Shown here one piece after another: positions 1 to 11,285 of a DNA stretch of 64,000 nucleotides. A program made the position numbers and the translations under genes. Position 1 is the stretch's first letter. Each line of letters starts with the position of its first letter. Source of the DNA: Coptis chinensis (lineage: Eukaryota; Streptophyta; Magnoliopsida; Ranunculales; Ranunculaceae); assembly GCA_015680905.1 (NCBI GenBank), contig CM027385.1, forward strand, positions 24,496,501 to 24,560,500, given 5' to 3'. Below the pieces are notes generated by a model that worked only from the letters and a program-made list of their open reading frames with translations, did no database searches and was not told where the DNA came from.

Positions 1-52
1 AGTCGATTACTTGCAGAAAAGGAAAAATAGAATCATGTTCTTAAGCTTTAAA

Positions 53-101
<49 letters not shown>

Positions 102-345
102 TTAGTATCCAGAAGAAGGAAAGGAAACGAGAAATGATTTCTCTATTTCTAGCCAAATATATGAACATTCTATTCTCTCATACTCAGAATTTTGATTATC
201 CATTTCCATTTTTTCTTGTACACTATCACCTGTTTCCAATAATACCTAATGTTAATCTCTAGCTCAATTAGAAAGAAGGCCAGGATAATAAGTAGTAGAT
301 GTGGATTGATCACATCGGCTCCTCCTGGGACCGCCATTGAGATAG
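1..345. repeat. Dispersed repeat R, left copy
   Basis: This segment matches 10915-11285 in the same orientation. Both contain a long A-tract (here about 53-99), the words cttagtatcc and gaaggaaaggaaac, and ctattctctcatactc, and both end in an acatcggctcctcct block. The partner copy lies in the 3' noncoding part of Gypsy-1, just upstream of its LTR. This copy is therefore probably 3' noncoding retroelement DNA from another family member. It begins at or before the window edge. No protein is recognised in it. Confidence 0.75.
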
Positions 346-1172
346 TGAAACAAAATTTTCCGAAATGTAAAATTTTCGCCGTTTCATTATTTTTCTAAGG
401 CCTAACCGTCTCTTCTCAAACGAAACTTTGGTAAGCTTTAATCTTCTTCTATTAACAAAACTTTTATCCGTCAACTCTTTTGAATATATTTTGCTCGTAG
501 TACCGCCGTTTCTCCGAGCGGTAAAAGTCGCATTACATCAAATTTCTAAAAGCGAAAAATTTTCTCCGCTCGACACTTTTCTTTGTAGACTTTTCGTTTT
601 TTTTCGGAGTGTAATAGAGTCGTTTCTACCTGCAAAAAATAAATAAATAAAAAATTAAAAAATAAATAAATAATCGGGTCGAAGCTCAAAAACCGGGTTC
701 ATCGGGTCAACTCAAGGCAACACTGTACGGTGCCCTTCCTTTCTTTGTCGGTGGCACGCAGATCTTGTTTTATTCTTTCAATTCGGATACACTTTGCCCA
801 TATTATAAAGAATCAGTACGGTACCCTTCATTCACAAGCGTTGCACGTATCATATTGGTTAGTACCAATTTGAACGTGGCGCCATCTTCATCTTCGCGCC
901 TTCATCACCATCTTCTCCGGCCGATCTTTTTTTTTTTTTTATTTTTTTTTTTTGTCGCCTCAAAGAGATGTGTCCCAGTTTTTCTTTGAGGAAGAGACTA
1001 AGGTCACACCACCAATCGTGAGGACGCTCATCCACCAATTCAAAATCCGGATTCCATAACTCAAACATGCTACCACCGGTACAAAATTCGATATCCATTA
1101 TAGGGACATGGTAAACTACCACCTCGGGAACTTGCCACCGAGATTAAAGTTGTTGAGGAATCCCATCTTTTG
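346..1172. other. Unassigned stretch inside LTR-X
   Basis: No convincing coding sequence is present. The stretch is low in complexity in places, with T-runs near 928-953 and AAAT-rich tracts near 636-672. It lies between repeat R and the BIG5-like fragment and is presumably internal DNA of the LTR element that ends at 3223. Confidence 0.4.
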
Positions 1173-2257
1173 AGTTCGATAGGATCGCCACTACAACTCC
1201 CCGTGACTAACTACCCCCTAAATTCCAAAGTTTTGTCCCCGGAGCTTCTTAAGGTCATGATGGAGAATAGTGGTCCAATATGGCGGACAAATGACAGATT
1301 TCTTGGTGCTATTAAGCGGTACCTCGCTTATCACCGTTGAAGAATAGTGCTTTGTCGGTCATGAGTGTTTTCCAAACCGTGGTTCGATTTTGATGAGTTT
1401 ATTATCCAAGTTTCGATCCGGATTGAAGGCTGAGGTTGGAATATTCTTTCCTATGCTTGTCCCTACGAAGTTCTTGAGAACGTTCTTCACTAGTTTTTAC
1501 AAAAATGACAGTTCTCAACTTGTTGGAGAAGATATCTCAAGACTCTCAAATCGTTATTGACATCTTTGTGAACTATGACTGCAATGTGGATGCACCAAAT
1601 ATTTTTGAGAGATATATGCAGGACTGTCAATGGCCTTCTAAAGACTGCTTTAGGCCCTCCTTCTGGATCTACGACGACATTGTCTCCAGTCCAGGATATG
1701 TCATTCCGACATGAATCTGTTAAGTGCTTGGTTGGTATCATAAAGTCAATGGGAGCATGGATGGACCAACAGCTCTAATCGGTGATTTGTATCCGCCTAA
1801 GAGTCCCGAGGATGACGTGTCAATGGAGAATCAAAGTACTGCGTGGAGAAGAAGGAGCCATCTTTGACTATGAGCTACACTCAAGCAAATTCTGAACATT
1901 GAGAAGCTGCTACTCTGAGCAACGCGTGCTTTCAAAATAGAATTTCAGAAAGGCATTTTCGCTATTCAATCGAAAACCTTCCAAGGGCATCGGCTTTCTC
2001 ATAAGTTCGAGGAAAATCGGGCGTTCTCCGAAAAGTTGCTTTGTTTCTCGAAGACACTAATGGGCTTAATCAAACCATGATTGGAGATTATTTGGGAGAA
2101 AGGGAAGAATTTTCTTTGAAGGTTATGCATGCATATGTTGATTCATTTAACTTTGAGCGATAGATTGTGACTTCAAACCTTTTTTCTCTCAACCACGACT
2201 ATTTTGATAAGTGCCAACACTTATATAAGGTCGAGCTGTTTTTCAGTTCGATAGGAT
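1173..2257. repeat. 13-bp direct repeat flanking the BIG5-like fragment
   Basis: The word agttcgataggat occurs at 1173-1185 and again at 2245-2257, on either side of the BIG5-like fragment. It could be a target-site duplication from insertion of a reverse-transcribed copy, or microhomology used in template switching. Chance is less likely but not excluded. There is no poly(A) tract directly before the right copy. Confidence 0.5.
1212..2165 (+). pseudogene. Intronless, frameshifted fragment of a BIG5-type ARF guanine-nucleotide exchange factor
   Basis: Scattered frames give consecutive blocks of the region upstream of the Sec7 domain of plant brefeldin A-inhibited ARF-GEFs. Visible blocks are SPELLKVMMENSGPIWRTND near 1235, FRSGLKAEVGIFFPML near 1410, TVLNLLEKISQDSQIVIDIF near 1507, LLKTALGPPSGSTTTLSP near 1640, FRHESVKCLVGIIKSMGAWM near 1705 and [20 protein letters not shown] near 2080. 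As I recall the family, these fit BIG5 (also called MIN7 or BEN1) better than BIG1-BIG4. BIG proteins activate ARF GTPases at the trans-Golgi and early endosome. Several frameshifts and stops are present, including a short insertion near 1612, and the catalytic Sec7 domain is absent, so no function is expected. No intron is visible. The copy ends abruptly after VDSFNFE. A processed copy picked up by the surrounding retroelement is the likeliest origin. Confidence 0.8.
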
Positions 2258-2742
2258 TCTTCTCCAACTCCAACTTTATCTATACTCTCAATTCTTATCT
2301 CATCCAACACTTTGAGTCCAATTCATATTTAACTACCTTTTATTTTTATTATTACTAAACTGCCCCTACGCTTAATTTTTAACGTATAATCCAAGTATCG
2401 ATATTCGGCCGCACGCATCGTCAGATTCAAATTTCGTATTTTTACGTAATCGCGTTAAATCTGATTTTTCGGCAATCAATTTCTTTTGAAATTATGTCTG
2501 TGCATATTTTATTTTTTATTTTTATTTTTTTTTTATGCATTTTCGGCCATCTTTTATTTAATTACATTGCGTTTCGTATCCGTTAGTTTGACATTTTTTC
2601 GTTCCCGATAATTCACGATTTTTTTTTTTTCGATAGTCAATTTTCCTATCATTTCCTTTCGCACGACACTTCGTTATAATTCCGTTCATTTTTCTTTCTT
2701 CTTTGCCATATGAACTTTGTTCGCATGCCAAAGAGGGGGCGG
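2258..2742. other. AT-rich tail of LTR-X with polypurine tract
   Basis: This is T-rich noncoding DNA with no recognisable protein. It ends in the purine run aaagagggggcgg (2730-2742) immediately before the TG of the next LTR. That is where plus-strand priming occurs in LTR retroelements. Confidence 0.6.
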
Positions 2743-3223
2743 TGTTTCGACCCCCACCTACGTGGCAAACGTCCATTGGTAGGAGTCTCCACTTTATTCG
2801 TTTAATCGACAGGGCTAAAGCCCAATTCGCAATATCATGGATCAATGTACAGGCCCATTAACTCATGTGGCTAAGGCTGAACCTTAGCCACATGGCTTGC
2901 CACTAATGTACATTGATTTATGTCCAGATTCATTTCTTATCAAAGAGATAATTATCAGTTGAAAGTTATAGTCTATCACAATTGCTCAAGCTACAAGATT
3001 ACTTGAGCTGCAAGGACTCTCTACTCTACCTATATAAATACAAAACTATTTTTCATCTGAACTACGTTCTTGAGACTTGATCCCACCGATAATTTGGGTA
3101 ATGAGGCAACCGCAAGGTCTGATCTCATCATTCCCCCAATCACCATCATTTTTCTAATTACTTTTCTACGTTCTTCGTCTTTTTCATCAACACTTGGTGT
3201 TTTGATCATATTTGGTCGAAACA
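2743..3223 (+). mobile_element. 3' LTR of LTR-X, inserted in the Gypsy-1 integrase
   Basis: The LTR begins TGTTTCGACC and ends GGTCGAAACA, a perfect 10-bp terminal inverted repeat with TG/CA ends. A polypurine tract abuts its left side, so the element body lies to the left and continues beyond the window. A TATA-like tatataaata (3031-3040) is a plausible promoter. Directly after the LTR, gypsy integrase coding sequence begins mid-domain, and no matching integrase half lies to the left within the window. The left half should therefore be outside it. The predicted 5-bp target duplication copy here is CTAAC (3224-3228). Confidence 0.8.
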
Positions 3224-4013
3224 CTAACGATCATAAAACGGTAGTTTTGTTTGTAAAAGGAAATATTTTCTCTCGATTTGGTGTTCCAAAAGCTATAATT
3301 AGTGATGGGGGAAAACATTTCTGCAATAAAATTTTTGAATCATTAGTAAAGAAATATGGAGTCACGCACAAAGTGGCAACTCCGTATCATCCTCAAACCA
3401 GTGGTCAAGTAGAAGTCTCTAATCGAGAAATAAAATCCATTTTGGAAAAAACTGTCAATCCATCTAGGAAAGACTGGTCTCTACGATTATCTGATGCCTT
3501 GTGGGCATACGTAATGACTTTTAAGACACCTATAGGGATGTCTCCGTATCGCCTCGCTTTTGGAAAACCTTGTCATCTGCCGTTGAACTTGAGCACCGTG
3601 CCCTATGGGCCATCAAAAGCCTCAATTATAACACTAACGTGGCGGGCGAAAAGAGAAAATTGCAGTTAAATGAGCTTGAGGAAATTCGGAGTGATGCCTA
3701 TGATCTCTCGAAATCCTATAAAGCCAACATGAAAAGAGTGCATGACAAGCACATATTGCGAAAAGAGTTCAAAATCGGTCAAAAAGTTTTGATGTACAAC
3801 TCAAGATTACACATTTTTCCAGGAAAATTAAAAACTCGATGGTCTGGTCCTTTCACTGTCTCTGCTGTCACCCCTTATGGGGCTATCTCTGTGAAAAACG
3901 TAAATGATGGTAGCGAATTCCAAGTAAATGGCCAGCGCCTTAAACATTATCATGAGTTGCGCTCTCCAGATGTCGAAGAGACTCTTCTCAATGATCCAGT
4001 CTACACAGACTAA
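3224..4013 (+). pseudogene. Gypsy-1 integrase, C-terminal half (Ty3/gypsy, Athila/Tat type)
   Basis: The reading starts within the integrase catalytic core. [20 protein letters not shown] holds the second catalytic Asp. [20 protein letters not shown] holds the Gln-rich block and the catalytic Glu. Then come [19 protein letters not shown] and, in another frame, KLKTRWSGPFTV, the C-terminal module typical of plant Ty3/gypsy integrases. A one-base deletion near 3582 splits the region into two frames. The N-terminal zinc-binding part and first Asp are missing because LTR-X is inserted at 3223/3224. The last part ends in a normal stop at 4011-4013. The enzyme would have joined element cDNA to host DNA and is inactive here. 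Confidence 0.9.
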
Positions 4014-5467
4014 TAGATTCGCTGGTGTACTTCTTTCCATGTATTTAAACACGGAAAAGTATGCCATTAGGGTAGCCGGGCCCTCTTCTATTTTCTTTTC
4101 TAAAATTCCCTAGAGTGTGTGGTTGCAAGCGCCGAACCTTAGTCCACAAAAACTCTAATTCAGAACTGAGTATAAATGTCTTCTGATAATCGAGCAAACG
4201 GTGCCTCCAGGAAAACAATGGGTACCAAAAATTTCAACTCCTTCTTTCTTTCCTTTTTCTATTCTCTTCCTCGCGAACTCCAACTCATCATTTGGTCCAA
4301 ATCTCACCCATCTCGAATTGGTAATGGTCGTAGTTTTTTGCTCGAAAAGCGGCGAGTTTAAAAAAGATGGGGTGGTGTATGAACCGTCAAACTCCTTTCT
4401 CGTCCGTGTCTTGATCTTTTATCCGAGATGAGCCGGTATAAGGTATATTATTGTCCGACACCACCAACAGGGATAAACTTCGTCCGCCTCGTTGCTCCCA
4501 CAGGTTGGGATTCGTCTTGAGGATCTGACGTTAAAAGACTCACATTCGTCTTGAGGATCTGACGTTAAAACACTCAACATGTATATACACGTTTTGTTTT
4601 ATTAGCACCCAGCATGGTGCCCAAAGAGAGTCGTGATATGCACCATCGGATATTTCATAGTTCGTACGGGCAATGGATTCCCCTAGGCCAACCCCATTCA
4701 GTTTTCTATGTGACTGTTTCGGGGCGGTTTGAGGCTATACCATATGTACTAAGGGTAATATTATTATTAGACCATTGCACATTGGTCAAGGATGGTACCG
4801 TCCTAAACCCTAGGCCCCCAAAACATAAAGGATAAGCCACAGTCTGGCTGGATTGGGTTCACCCAGAGCCGACATGAAAGTTGCCTGAGTTAAGCTGTTT
4901 GTGATGTGTTGTTTTATTTGGATTTCCGGTGTTGTTGACACGTTCTTCTCGACTTGTACATTTGTATATAAAGGATAAATAAATAAAAACCAAAGATTGT
5001 TAAAAAAAAATAAATAAATAAAAAAATAAAAAATTGATGTTTGAATGTGATTTTTCATATTCTAGTGGATGGCATTTTTAATACTGATCGTTTTGATATC
5101 TCATCCGTTAAATTCGGAGTTGAAACGAATCAAATTTCCACGCTTTGAAATTTCGAACTTTTCGACATAAGAGGAATTTCTGTAATTCATTTGTACTTGG
5201 GCCAAAATTTTGACCCGACCCAAAAACCCAAGATCCGGGTACAAAGCCCACGCGCGGGGCACCCACGCGTCCACCCCCCTCACTTCTTCTTCCACAAAAA
5301 ACGGATCTTGGTCCCCTCACTATCCACTCGCGCGCGCGGCATACCAGCAGAGAATTCGACCCGCGCACGCGGGCCAAACTCCACCAACCTCAACCCCCTT
5401 CCTCCAGCAGCACCTCCTCCACCTCCTCTTACTATTTGCACTATCAAAATTCAATTTAAACCGCGCT
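4014..5467. other. Gypsy-1 spacer between pol and the 3' ORF modules
   Basis: There is no long ORF with recognisable homology. Two near-identical 27-base direct repeats (attcgtcttgaggatctgac core) lie near 4510-4570. A weak, broken ORF starts at 4176 and is not recognised. Pyrimidine-rich leader-like sequence precedes the ATG at 5468. Confidence 0.5.
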
Positions 5468-6433
5468 ATGGCAGCACGAAGACGAATTACAGTCGAGAGA
5501 AATTTCGCAAATCTATATAATTCCGGGATGTTTCACCCATTTTTTGATGAGGAAATTGAAAGTAGAGAGTGGGAATATCTTTTGCATCGAATCCCAGCTC
5601 AATATTCCGAAGATTTGGTGTTGAAATTTTATAACAATGGAGGTTTCCGGAGTGACGAATTTTGGATTACGGCGGATGGGATGGAACGTGAACTCACGCT
5701 GGAGTTGATTTCGAATACCGCGCAGATTCCGATTAACTCGGATAGCCCGACCCTGTTATTGTCAGAGTATCCGACCACGAGGGATTTGATGTTTGACACG
5801 CTTCTCGAGGGAGAGTACAACACCGCTCGAATCATGTACCAAAGATTCGCCGACGTAACCAATTAGCCGTCACTCAATGGTTGGCGCACAATGTCATTGG
5901 AACTTCAAAGACCTCTGACGTGAACAAGACTTTCTTGCACCTGCTGTGGATCCTACAGGAGAGGAAGCACACTTTCTGTATGGTCCATTTCCTGGGCCAT
6001 ATTCTTACGACCATCGTCAAACAGTCAGCTCCTCTTGTCAGACTTGTTACTCAAATTTTATGCTTAATTTAGGGTTCCAAATTCGCCTTTCATTGAAACA
6101 AGGGCTTTCGAGAATTTTGGAATTTTTGAGACTTGTGTTTTGGACCATTGGGACCCAAGTAGCTAGAGATGACATTGAGCATGATAACGCATACCTCCTC
6201 CTCCTCTTTCACCACCGATCGTTTTAACGAAGATACCATCGCGTAAATAAATACTCCTATGGATGCCTTGAGGAACATGAATTCTAGTATCGCGCAGGAT
6301 GTTTCTTCGCCAGAAGAGACGATTACTTCCTGCATGAATTCCAAAGAAGAAATGAGAAATCGCCAAGGCCAATTCCAGAGAATGATGATGGCTAATCAGC
6401 AAAGAATTCCAAGATCGGTTGCTACAAAGATAT
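5468..6433 (+). pseudogene. ORF module 1 of Gypsy-1 (plant retroelement protein, PF20167-like)
   Basis: From ATG 5468 the frame stays open to the stop at 5866 (132 codons). It has the block W-E-Y-L-L-x8-Y-S-E-D-L-V-L-K-F-Y-N-N followed by an ELISNTAQIP-like segment. After a frameshift the homology resumes at 5884 with AHNVIGTSKTSDVNKTFLHL and LLWILQERKHTF. This pattern resembles the 'putative plant transposon protein' domain often found downstream of pol in Athila/Tat elements; I name the family from memory. It is closely related to module 2 and more distantly to module 3. Its molecular role is unknown. The frameshift and later stops make it a pseudogene. Confidence 0.65.
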
Positions 6434-7724
6434 AGGCCACATTCCTGCCCCAAATAACTCATTTGTTCGTCGTGGCGAAGACGTAAAACCGGGTTCATCT
6501 TCTCGCTAACCCGAGGATTCCCAAAGAGTCGCTTATTTTTTTTGGTTTAAAAATGACTATGTCATTTATTTCCCTAATGCATTGCATTTTTATTTTTTAG
6601 TGCTAAATTATTATATATCGGTTGACTTCTCATAATTTTGTATCTCCAGACGGTTTAAATGAGAAATTATTTATGTTATGTGAATATAGTACTTTCAAAA
6701 ATATGAGATTGCTCCTTGATTCATTGGGCCTACTCTCAAAGCCCAACGGTCAGAACCCAACGGACTGATCCAAACGGTCAGATGCCCAACGGTCAGAAAT
6801 CAAGTTATAAATACAACTCTCCTTTCCTCTTTCACTCATTCCCTTCTCTCAATCTTCACAACTTCTTCTTCACAAATTTTCAATTTCTTGACAATAATGA
6901 ATAAACTAGAGCGATGGGAAAAGGAGCAACGCGCTAATGGGCTATCACATTAATTGTGATGATCATTCTCTTGTGTTTATCATCATTCTCTTGTCACTTT
7001 CATGCATACATAAATAATTCACGATGCAAAGATAACTAGATCTATGTAACCGCTTTTTTTTTTTTTTTTTTTATATATATTTTCATTTTGTATATTAGTA
7101 TGGTGTGTTAAATAATTCTCACACATTTGTAATAACTAGGGTTAATTATTAAATGGAGAAGTTCCGATTAATTAGTTGTGTCTATTAGTTGTCTTTTCGT
7201 CTCTAATAAATATATATATATATATATAAATAATATAATAAAAAAATAAAAAAATAAAAATAATAAAAAAAATAAAAAAAAATAATAATAATAATATAAT
7301 AATAATAAGTAAATAAATAAGCAAACCATAACAAAGAAAGGCCATCCAAAAATTCACCAAAATCATTAATGGATACACATGGTGTTCAGAGAAAATCACG
7401 CACGCTACAAGGTACACATAACACTTGTCACAGATGCAGCTCGATTATTCTATCCATATTCTATTACTGAGTTATGATCATCAATTCTGAAATTACGTGT
7501 AAGTTTAACTACCCTGTGAAACTTTCCTCCGTATTTTCTAAACATTCAACAATCTCATTAATTATATTTGGATATCTGACATGACAAAGACTTACTGTGG
7601 ATCCCCTATGATGTTGTTCATAATCACATGGGTCATTAACTACACTTGGACTCCAGATTGGCTATAAATCTCTTTTTTTTAAGCCATTCTTATTCATACA
7701 ATTTTCACTATCCTTCCCTCACTA
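6434..7724. other. Spacer between modules 1 and 2
   Basis: This spacer holds three to four copies of the word caacggtcag or close variants (6746-6805), then ttataaata (6805-6813) and a pyrimidine-rich leader ending in a short ORF at 6897. It also has a T-run near 7052-7071 and AAT/TA microsatellites at 7206-7320. A second TATA-like ctataaat near 7662 precedes the module 2 ATG. No protein is recognised. Confidence 0.5.
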
Positions 7725-8790
7725 ATGGCTCAACCAAGAAAAATAACGGCAGAGAAAGACTACCTGAAATCTTTCGAAGAGGGCCGGTTTTCTCCTTATT
7801 GTGACACTAAAATCAGTCGTCGCGGCTGGACACCTCTTCTATATCATTCATCAGCTAGTTATTCCCGAGAATTGGTTTTGATGTTCTACCAATTTAGCGG
7901 TTATGAAGATGGAAGATTCTACTTCAATGCCTATGGACAACGTTTGGAATTGAATAAGGACATGATCTCCGACATACTTCAAATCCCAATAAATAACCAG
8001 GAGTCCCTTTTTCAAGAGTCATCATTTGATTCCGCAAAAACTTTTACCATGAGCTACCAGATCTCATGGCGACGTCAAAAATACACATCACATTGTTCTT
8101 CAACGCTTTTGAAACAGAATCAACGTGTTGTGCTCCAATCGGGTTGGGACATAATGTGTTAGGTACATCACACCAATCTGAAGTCACAAAGCCTCGACTT
8201 CACCTACTTTGGATTTTGCAAACTCGGAGATGACTTTTGTATGATCCAACACCTCCGAACGTAATCACCAAGAAAACAAGAAGGTCGCAGCTCTACCCAC
8301 TTTGGTTACGCTAGATTATGATGCGTTAGGGTTATCCAAGAATTTCTCCGAGACACCCCTTCAAAGAGCATATATAAAGGTCTTTCAAACAGACTACTCT
8401 GTTGGTTTTGGACCCCTAATACTCGATAGATGAGCGTAACACCCCAAGCTCAAATTCGACCATTTATTTGATGAAAATGCCATCTTTGAATATTATTAAT
8501 CCTATGGATCGCATTAAACTCCTTCATCGGGGTTTGAGGGAACTACACGCCGTCGAAATATCATCATCACAACTCTTCGTGATTTCCAAGATCGCCAAGC
8601 AACTCATGATGTTGACAGAAGAGATCTTGGAAACTCATTCTCAATCCTTGCAAAATCACGCTCCTAATGGAAAATCAAACTGACTCTCTGCCCAAACCAG
8701 GGACATTCAGATGCACCGGCCAACAAATAGAAGACCTAAACAATCTGGTGCAAAATATGCATCTCCTAGATCAATATCAGAATCCATGAT
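7725..8790 (+). pseudogene. ORF module 2 of Gypsy-1 (sister of module 1)
   Basis: From ATG 7725 a 145-codon frame repeats the module 1 architecture. It has MAQPRKITAEKDYLKSFEEG, then RGWTPLLYHSSASYSRELVL with FYQF, then LNKDMISDILQIPI. Near 8150 the sequence encodes HNVLGTS...LHLLWILQ, the same block as module 1 position 5890, followed by a frameshift after LQ. A further open stretch (8468-8683) probably derives from the C-terminal part. The close match to module 1 on the same strand shows the two derive from one ancestral ORF by duplication or by element recombination. It is degenerate and its function is unknown. Confidence 0.65.
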
Positions 8791-9016
8791 ATTACTAAGT
8801 CAATAAGTATATAATCATATATGTTATTACGTTTTTTCCGTTGTACTATGCATTTTATCTTATCTTTTTGTTTTATTTTGTATGAAATGCTTAATAGGAT
8901 TGTCATCATTTCCATTGTGACTAATATAATTGTAACATGTGCTACAGGAGGGTCTATTTTCTTACATACTCATTTTTCCATCCAGTTGCCGTACCTAGTT
9001 TATTACTTCATCCACC

Positions 9017-9960
9017 ATGGCATCTTCATCAAACACAGCATCTTCATCATCCATGGTCCCTCCCAAACTCATTCCTGAGCAATCCTTTCAGTCTATGATG
9101 GATTCCAATGCCTATGGCCATCTTTTCCATGATTACATCACAAACATTGGGTGGTCTTCCCTAATTCTTCAACCTGACCAAACTTATTCTCCTAGTTTGG
9201 CTGCATACTTTTATGCTAATATGGATGACACACCAGCATTCAACCATGCGCATGGTTTCTACTTTAGACGGGTTCACAATCCGAAGTTGATGACACACCC
9301 TCATATCTTTTTCTCGAACAACAACTTGCTCTATCTTTGGACCTCCCATATCACGAACCACCGTGCATCTTGGCAAGACATCTTTCATAATTCTTACCGC
9401 TCCTTTTTAGTGGAAAGCGTTTTCGACTCTTATGGTGATGGTCTTGTGATCAAACGGGAAGGAGATGGCCATGTGCCATGGCGAAACATCACCATTCCAT
9501 TAGCAAGCATGACCATGAACATGGGGACTGCCATGTTATTTGTACTCCTAAACATTATGGGAGATTGGCATTTTTCTACTGCCAATGAGGTCGCTATGCG
9601 TTGTATTCATTACTAGCTCGTGGTCATGCATTATTTAACATTATGGGTTGTGTTATCTCCACCAAAACGAGCTCGAACTTTTCAGGATAAGTATATACTT
9701 TTACCAGTCACCGCTTGCCGAATCATGAAGACACATTTCCCACAGTTTGCAGCTACTTTTCATGATCGGGTCAAGGTGGATTCCATGTGCCCGAAGAAAC
9801 GTAATCATTCGGCTCATTGAGGTTTCATTAATGGAAGCGTCCCGCCGATACCGAGGCATGTTCGATGTTACCCAAAGGACGAAAAAGATGAAGACCAATT
9901 TGAGAGAATCCGAGACAAAGAATGGGCAGAAATTTGGCGGACTATTATCTATTGGTAGAT
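9017..9960 (+). pseudogene. ORF module 3 of Gypsy-1 (distant relative of modules 1 and 2)
   Basis: A 199-codon frame opens at 9017 with a Ser-rich start and stops at 9616. The core GWSSLILQPDQTYSPSLAAY followed by FYANM has the same spacing as the W...LL...Y-S...L-V..F-Y core of modules 1 and 2. LARGHALFNIMGCVIST follows in another frame, and a charged, broken tail (about 9795-9960) contains LIEVSLMEASRRYRGMF. This suggests the same retroelement-associated family, but the match is weaker and the assignment is tentative. No catalytic motif is visible. Confidence 0.5.
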
Positions 9961-10914
9961 GCTAAGGAAATGCATTTCCTTAAAGAGGACGCCGGACCTT
10001 CACGCCCCTATTGGATGGTAAACTTGAGTTTGCCATTGTACATATATCTAGCTAAACCTTTTATTTGGTGTGCTATTGTTTTTCATGTTTCGGTATGCTG
10101 TGGTTTATTATATCGTGTGCTATGTTTAGTGTGCTATTGAACATTTTCTTGTTCTTTCTGAATAATATATTATGATCTCCAACCTCTCTTCCAAAGAATC
10201 TAGCCCTAATTTTGCTCACGGTTCTCGTGTACTTTCTCTTTTAATTATTGATCCTTCGAGGACTAAACATCATTTTGTTTGGGGGTGCTTTAAACCTCAG
10301 AGCAAAAAATTAGGCATCTTGTAGCCTATATATAGTTTTTATTTTCATATTAATAATTGTACTTAGTGACAAAGTCTTGTTTCCTTTTCAATGATGAAAA
10401 TTGTCTAGAAATCTCACATTAGTATCCTAATTAGGATTTGTTTTTAGAAACTTTAGATAATACGCACGCAATAGTTTATACATCTTTTCATTAATATTCA
10501 TGTACGAGTATCATTGATTGTACATAGCAATAAGTTTCGAAAACAACGGTTAGTTACTTAAACTATAAACCCCGTGGAGAATCTAACCAAAAGCCTTGAT
10601 ATGAGTGATTTGTGTGTGATGACCGCGGGGAGTAGTTTTTCCGATTAGAGGAAATTACGATCTACTTACTTGATCACCACCAACCCTAGGCGAGAATTTA
10701 GGCCTTCTTTGGATCGACATAGCTAAAAATTCTTACCTGTTACAAAAATTTTACCGCTAGTCACTCCCATCGAACCGCTTCATCAAACCTTTCACTTTCA
10801 CCAAAAAAATTCCTTACCCATTTATTAAACCAAATAAAAGAACCTACCTAAGTGATGAGTATGAGAAATAGGATGAAATGTGGAAAGAATAAAGAGAAAG
10901 ACTTGTCCCAAATA
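9961..10914. other. Gypsy-1 3' noncoding region
   Basis: No gene is seen. The stretch gaggactaaac...tttgggggtgc at about 10258-10288 resembles the gaggacaagcaaag...tttgggggta segment that precedes the LTR at 11807. It may be an older duplicate of the polypurine-tract region. Confidence 0.45.
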
Positions 10915-10957
10915 TAAGTCGGGTTACTTGCTTCAGAAAAGGAAAATAGAATCATGT

Positions 10958-11008
<51 letters not shown>

Positions 11009-11285
11009 GTATCCGGAGGCTTAAGAACAAGGTTGGAAAAACTCGGTTAGAAGAAGGAAAGGAAACAAAGATTTCTCTAGTGTAAATATATGAAGACCCT
11101 ATTCTCTCATACTCGTAAATTTTGATTATCCATTTCCATTTTCTTGTACACTATCACCTAAGCCCCACAATACCTAATAAAGACTTCTAGCTCCAATTAG
11201 GAGTAGGGTGGTGTGATAATAAGTAGTAGATGTGATTGATCGACATCGGCTCCTCCTCGACCGTCATTGAGATGTAAGGAAACGT
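10915..11285. repeat. Dispersed repeat R, right copy
   Basis: This is the partner of 1-345 in the same orientation, including an A-tract at about 10961-11003. It extends into sequence directly upstream of the Gypsy-1 polypurine tract and LTR, which identifies the repeat as gypsy 3' untranslated DNA. Confidence 0.75.

Noticed and set aside
53-99. Poly(A) tract as a processed-gene tail
   Set aside because: The same A-tract occurs at the same place inside the partner repeat at 10961, so it belongs to the repeat.
859-1122. Minus-strand ORF over 859-1122
   Set aside because: Composition is low complexity (Lys run from a T-tract) and no homology is recognised.
3070-3223. N-terminal extension of the integrase ORF
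   Set aside because: The open frame crosses the LTR-X end by chance; the translation before 3224 is LTR sequence, not integrase.
2743-3223. Solo LTR interpretation for LTR-X
   Set aside because: A polypurine tract abuts the left side, the flanking 5 bases do not match (GGCGG versus CTAAC), and no integrase sequence lies to its left.
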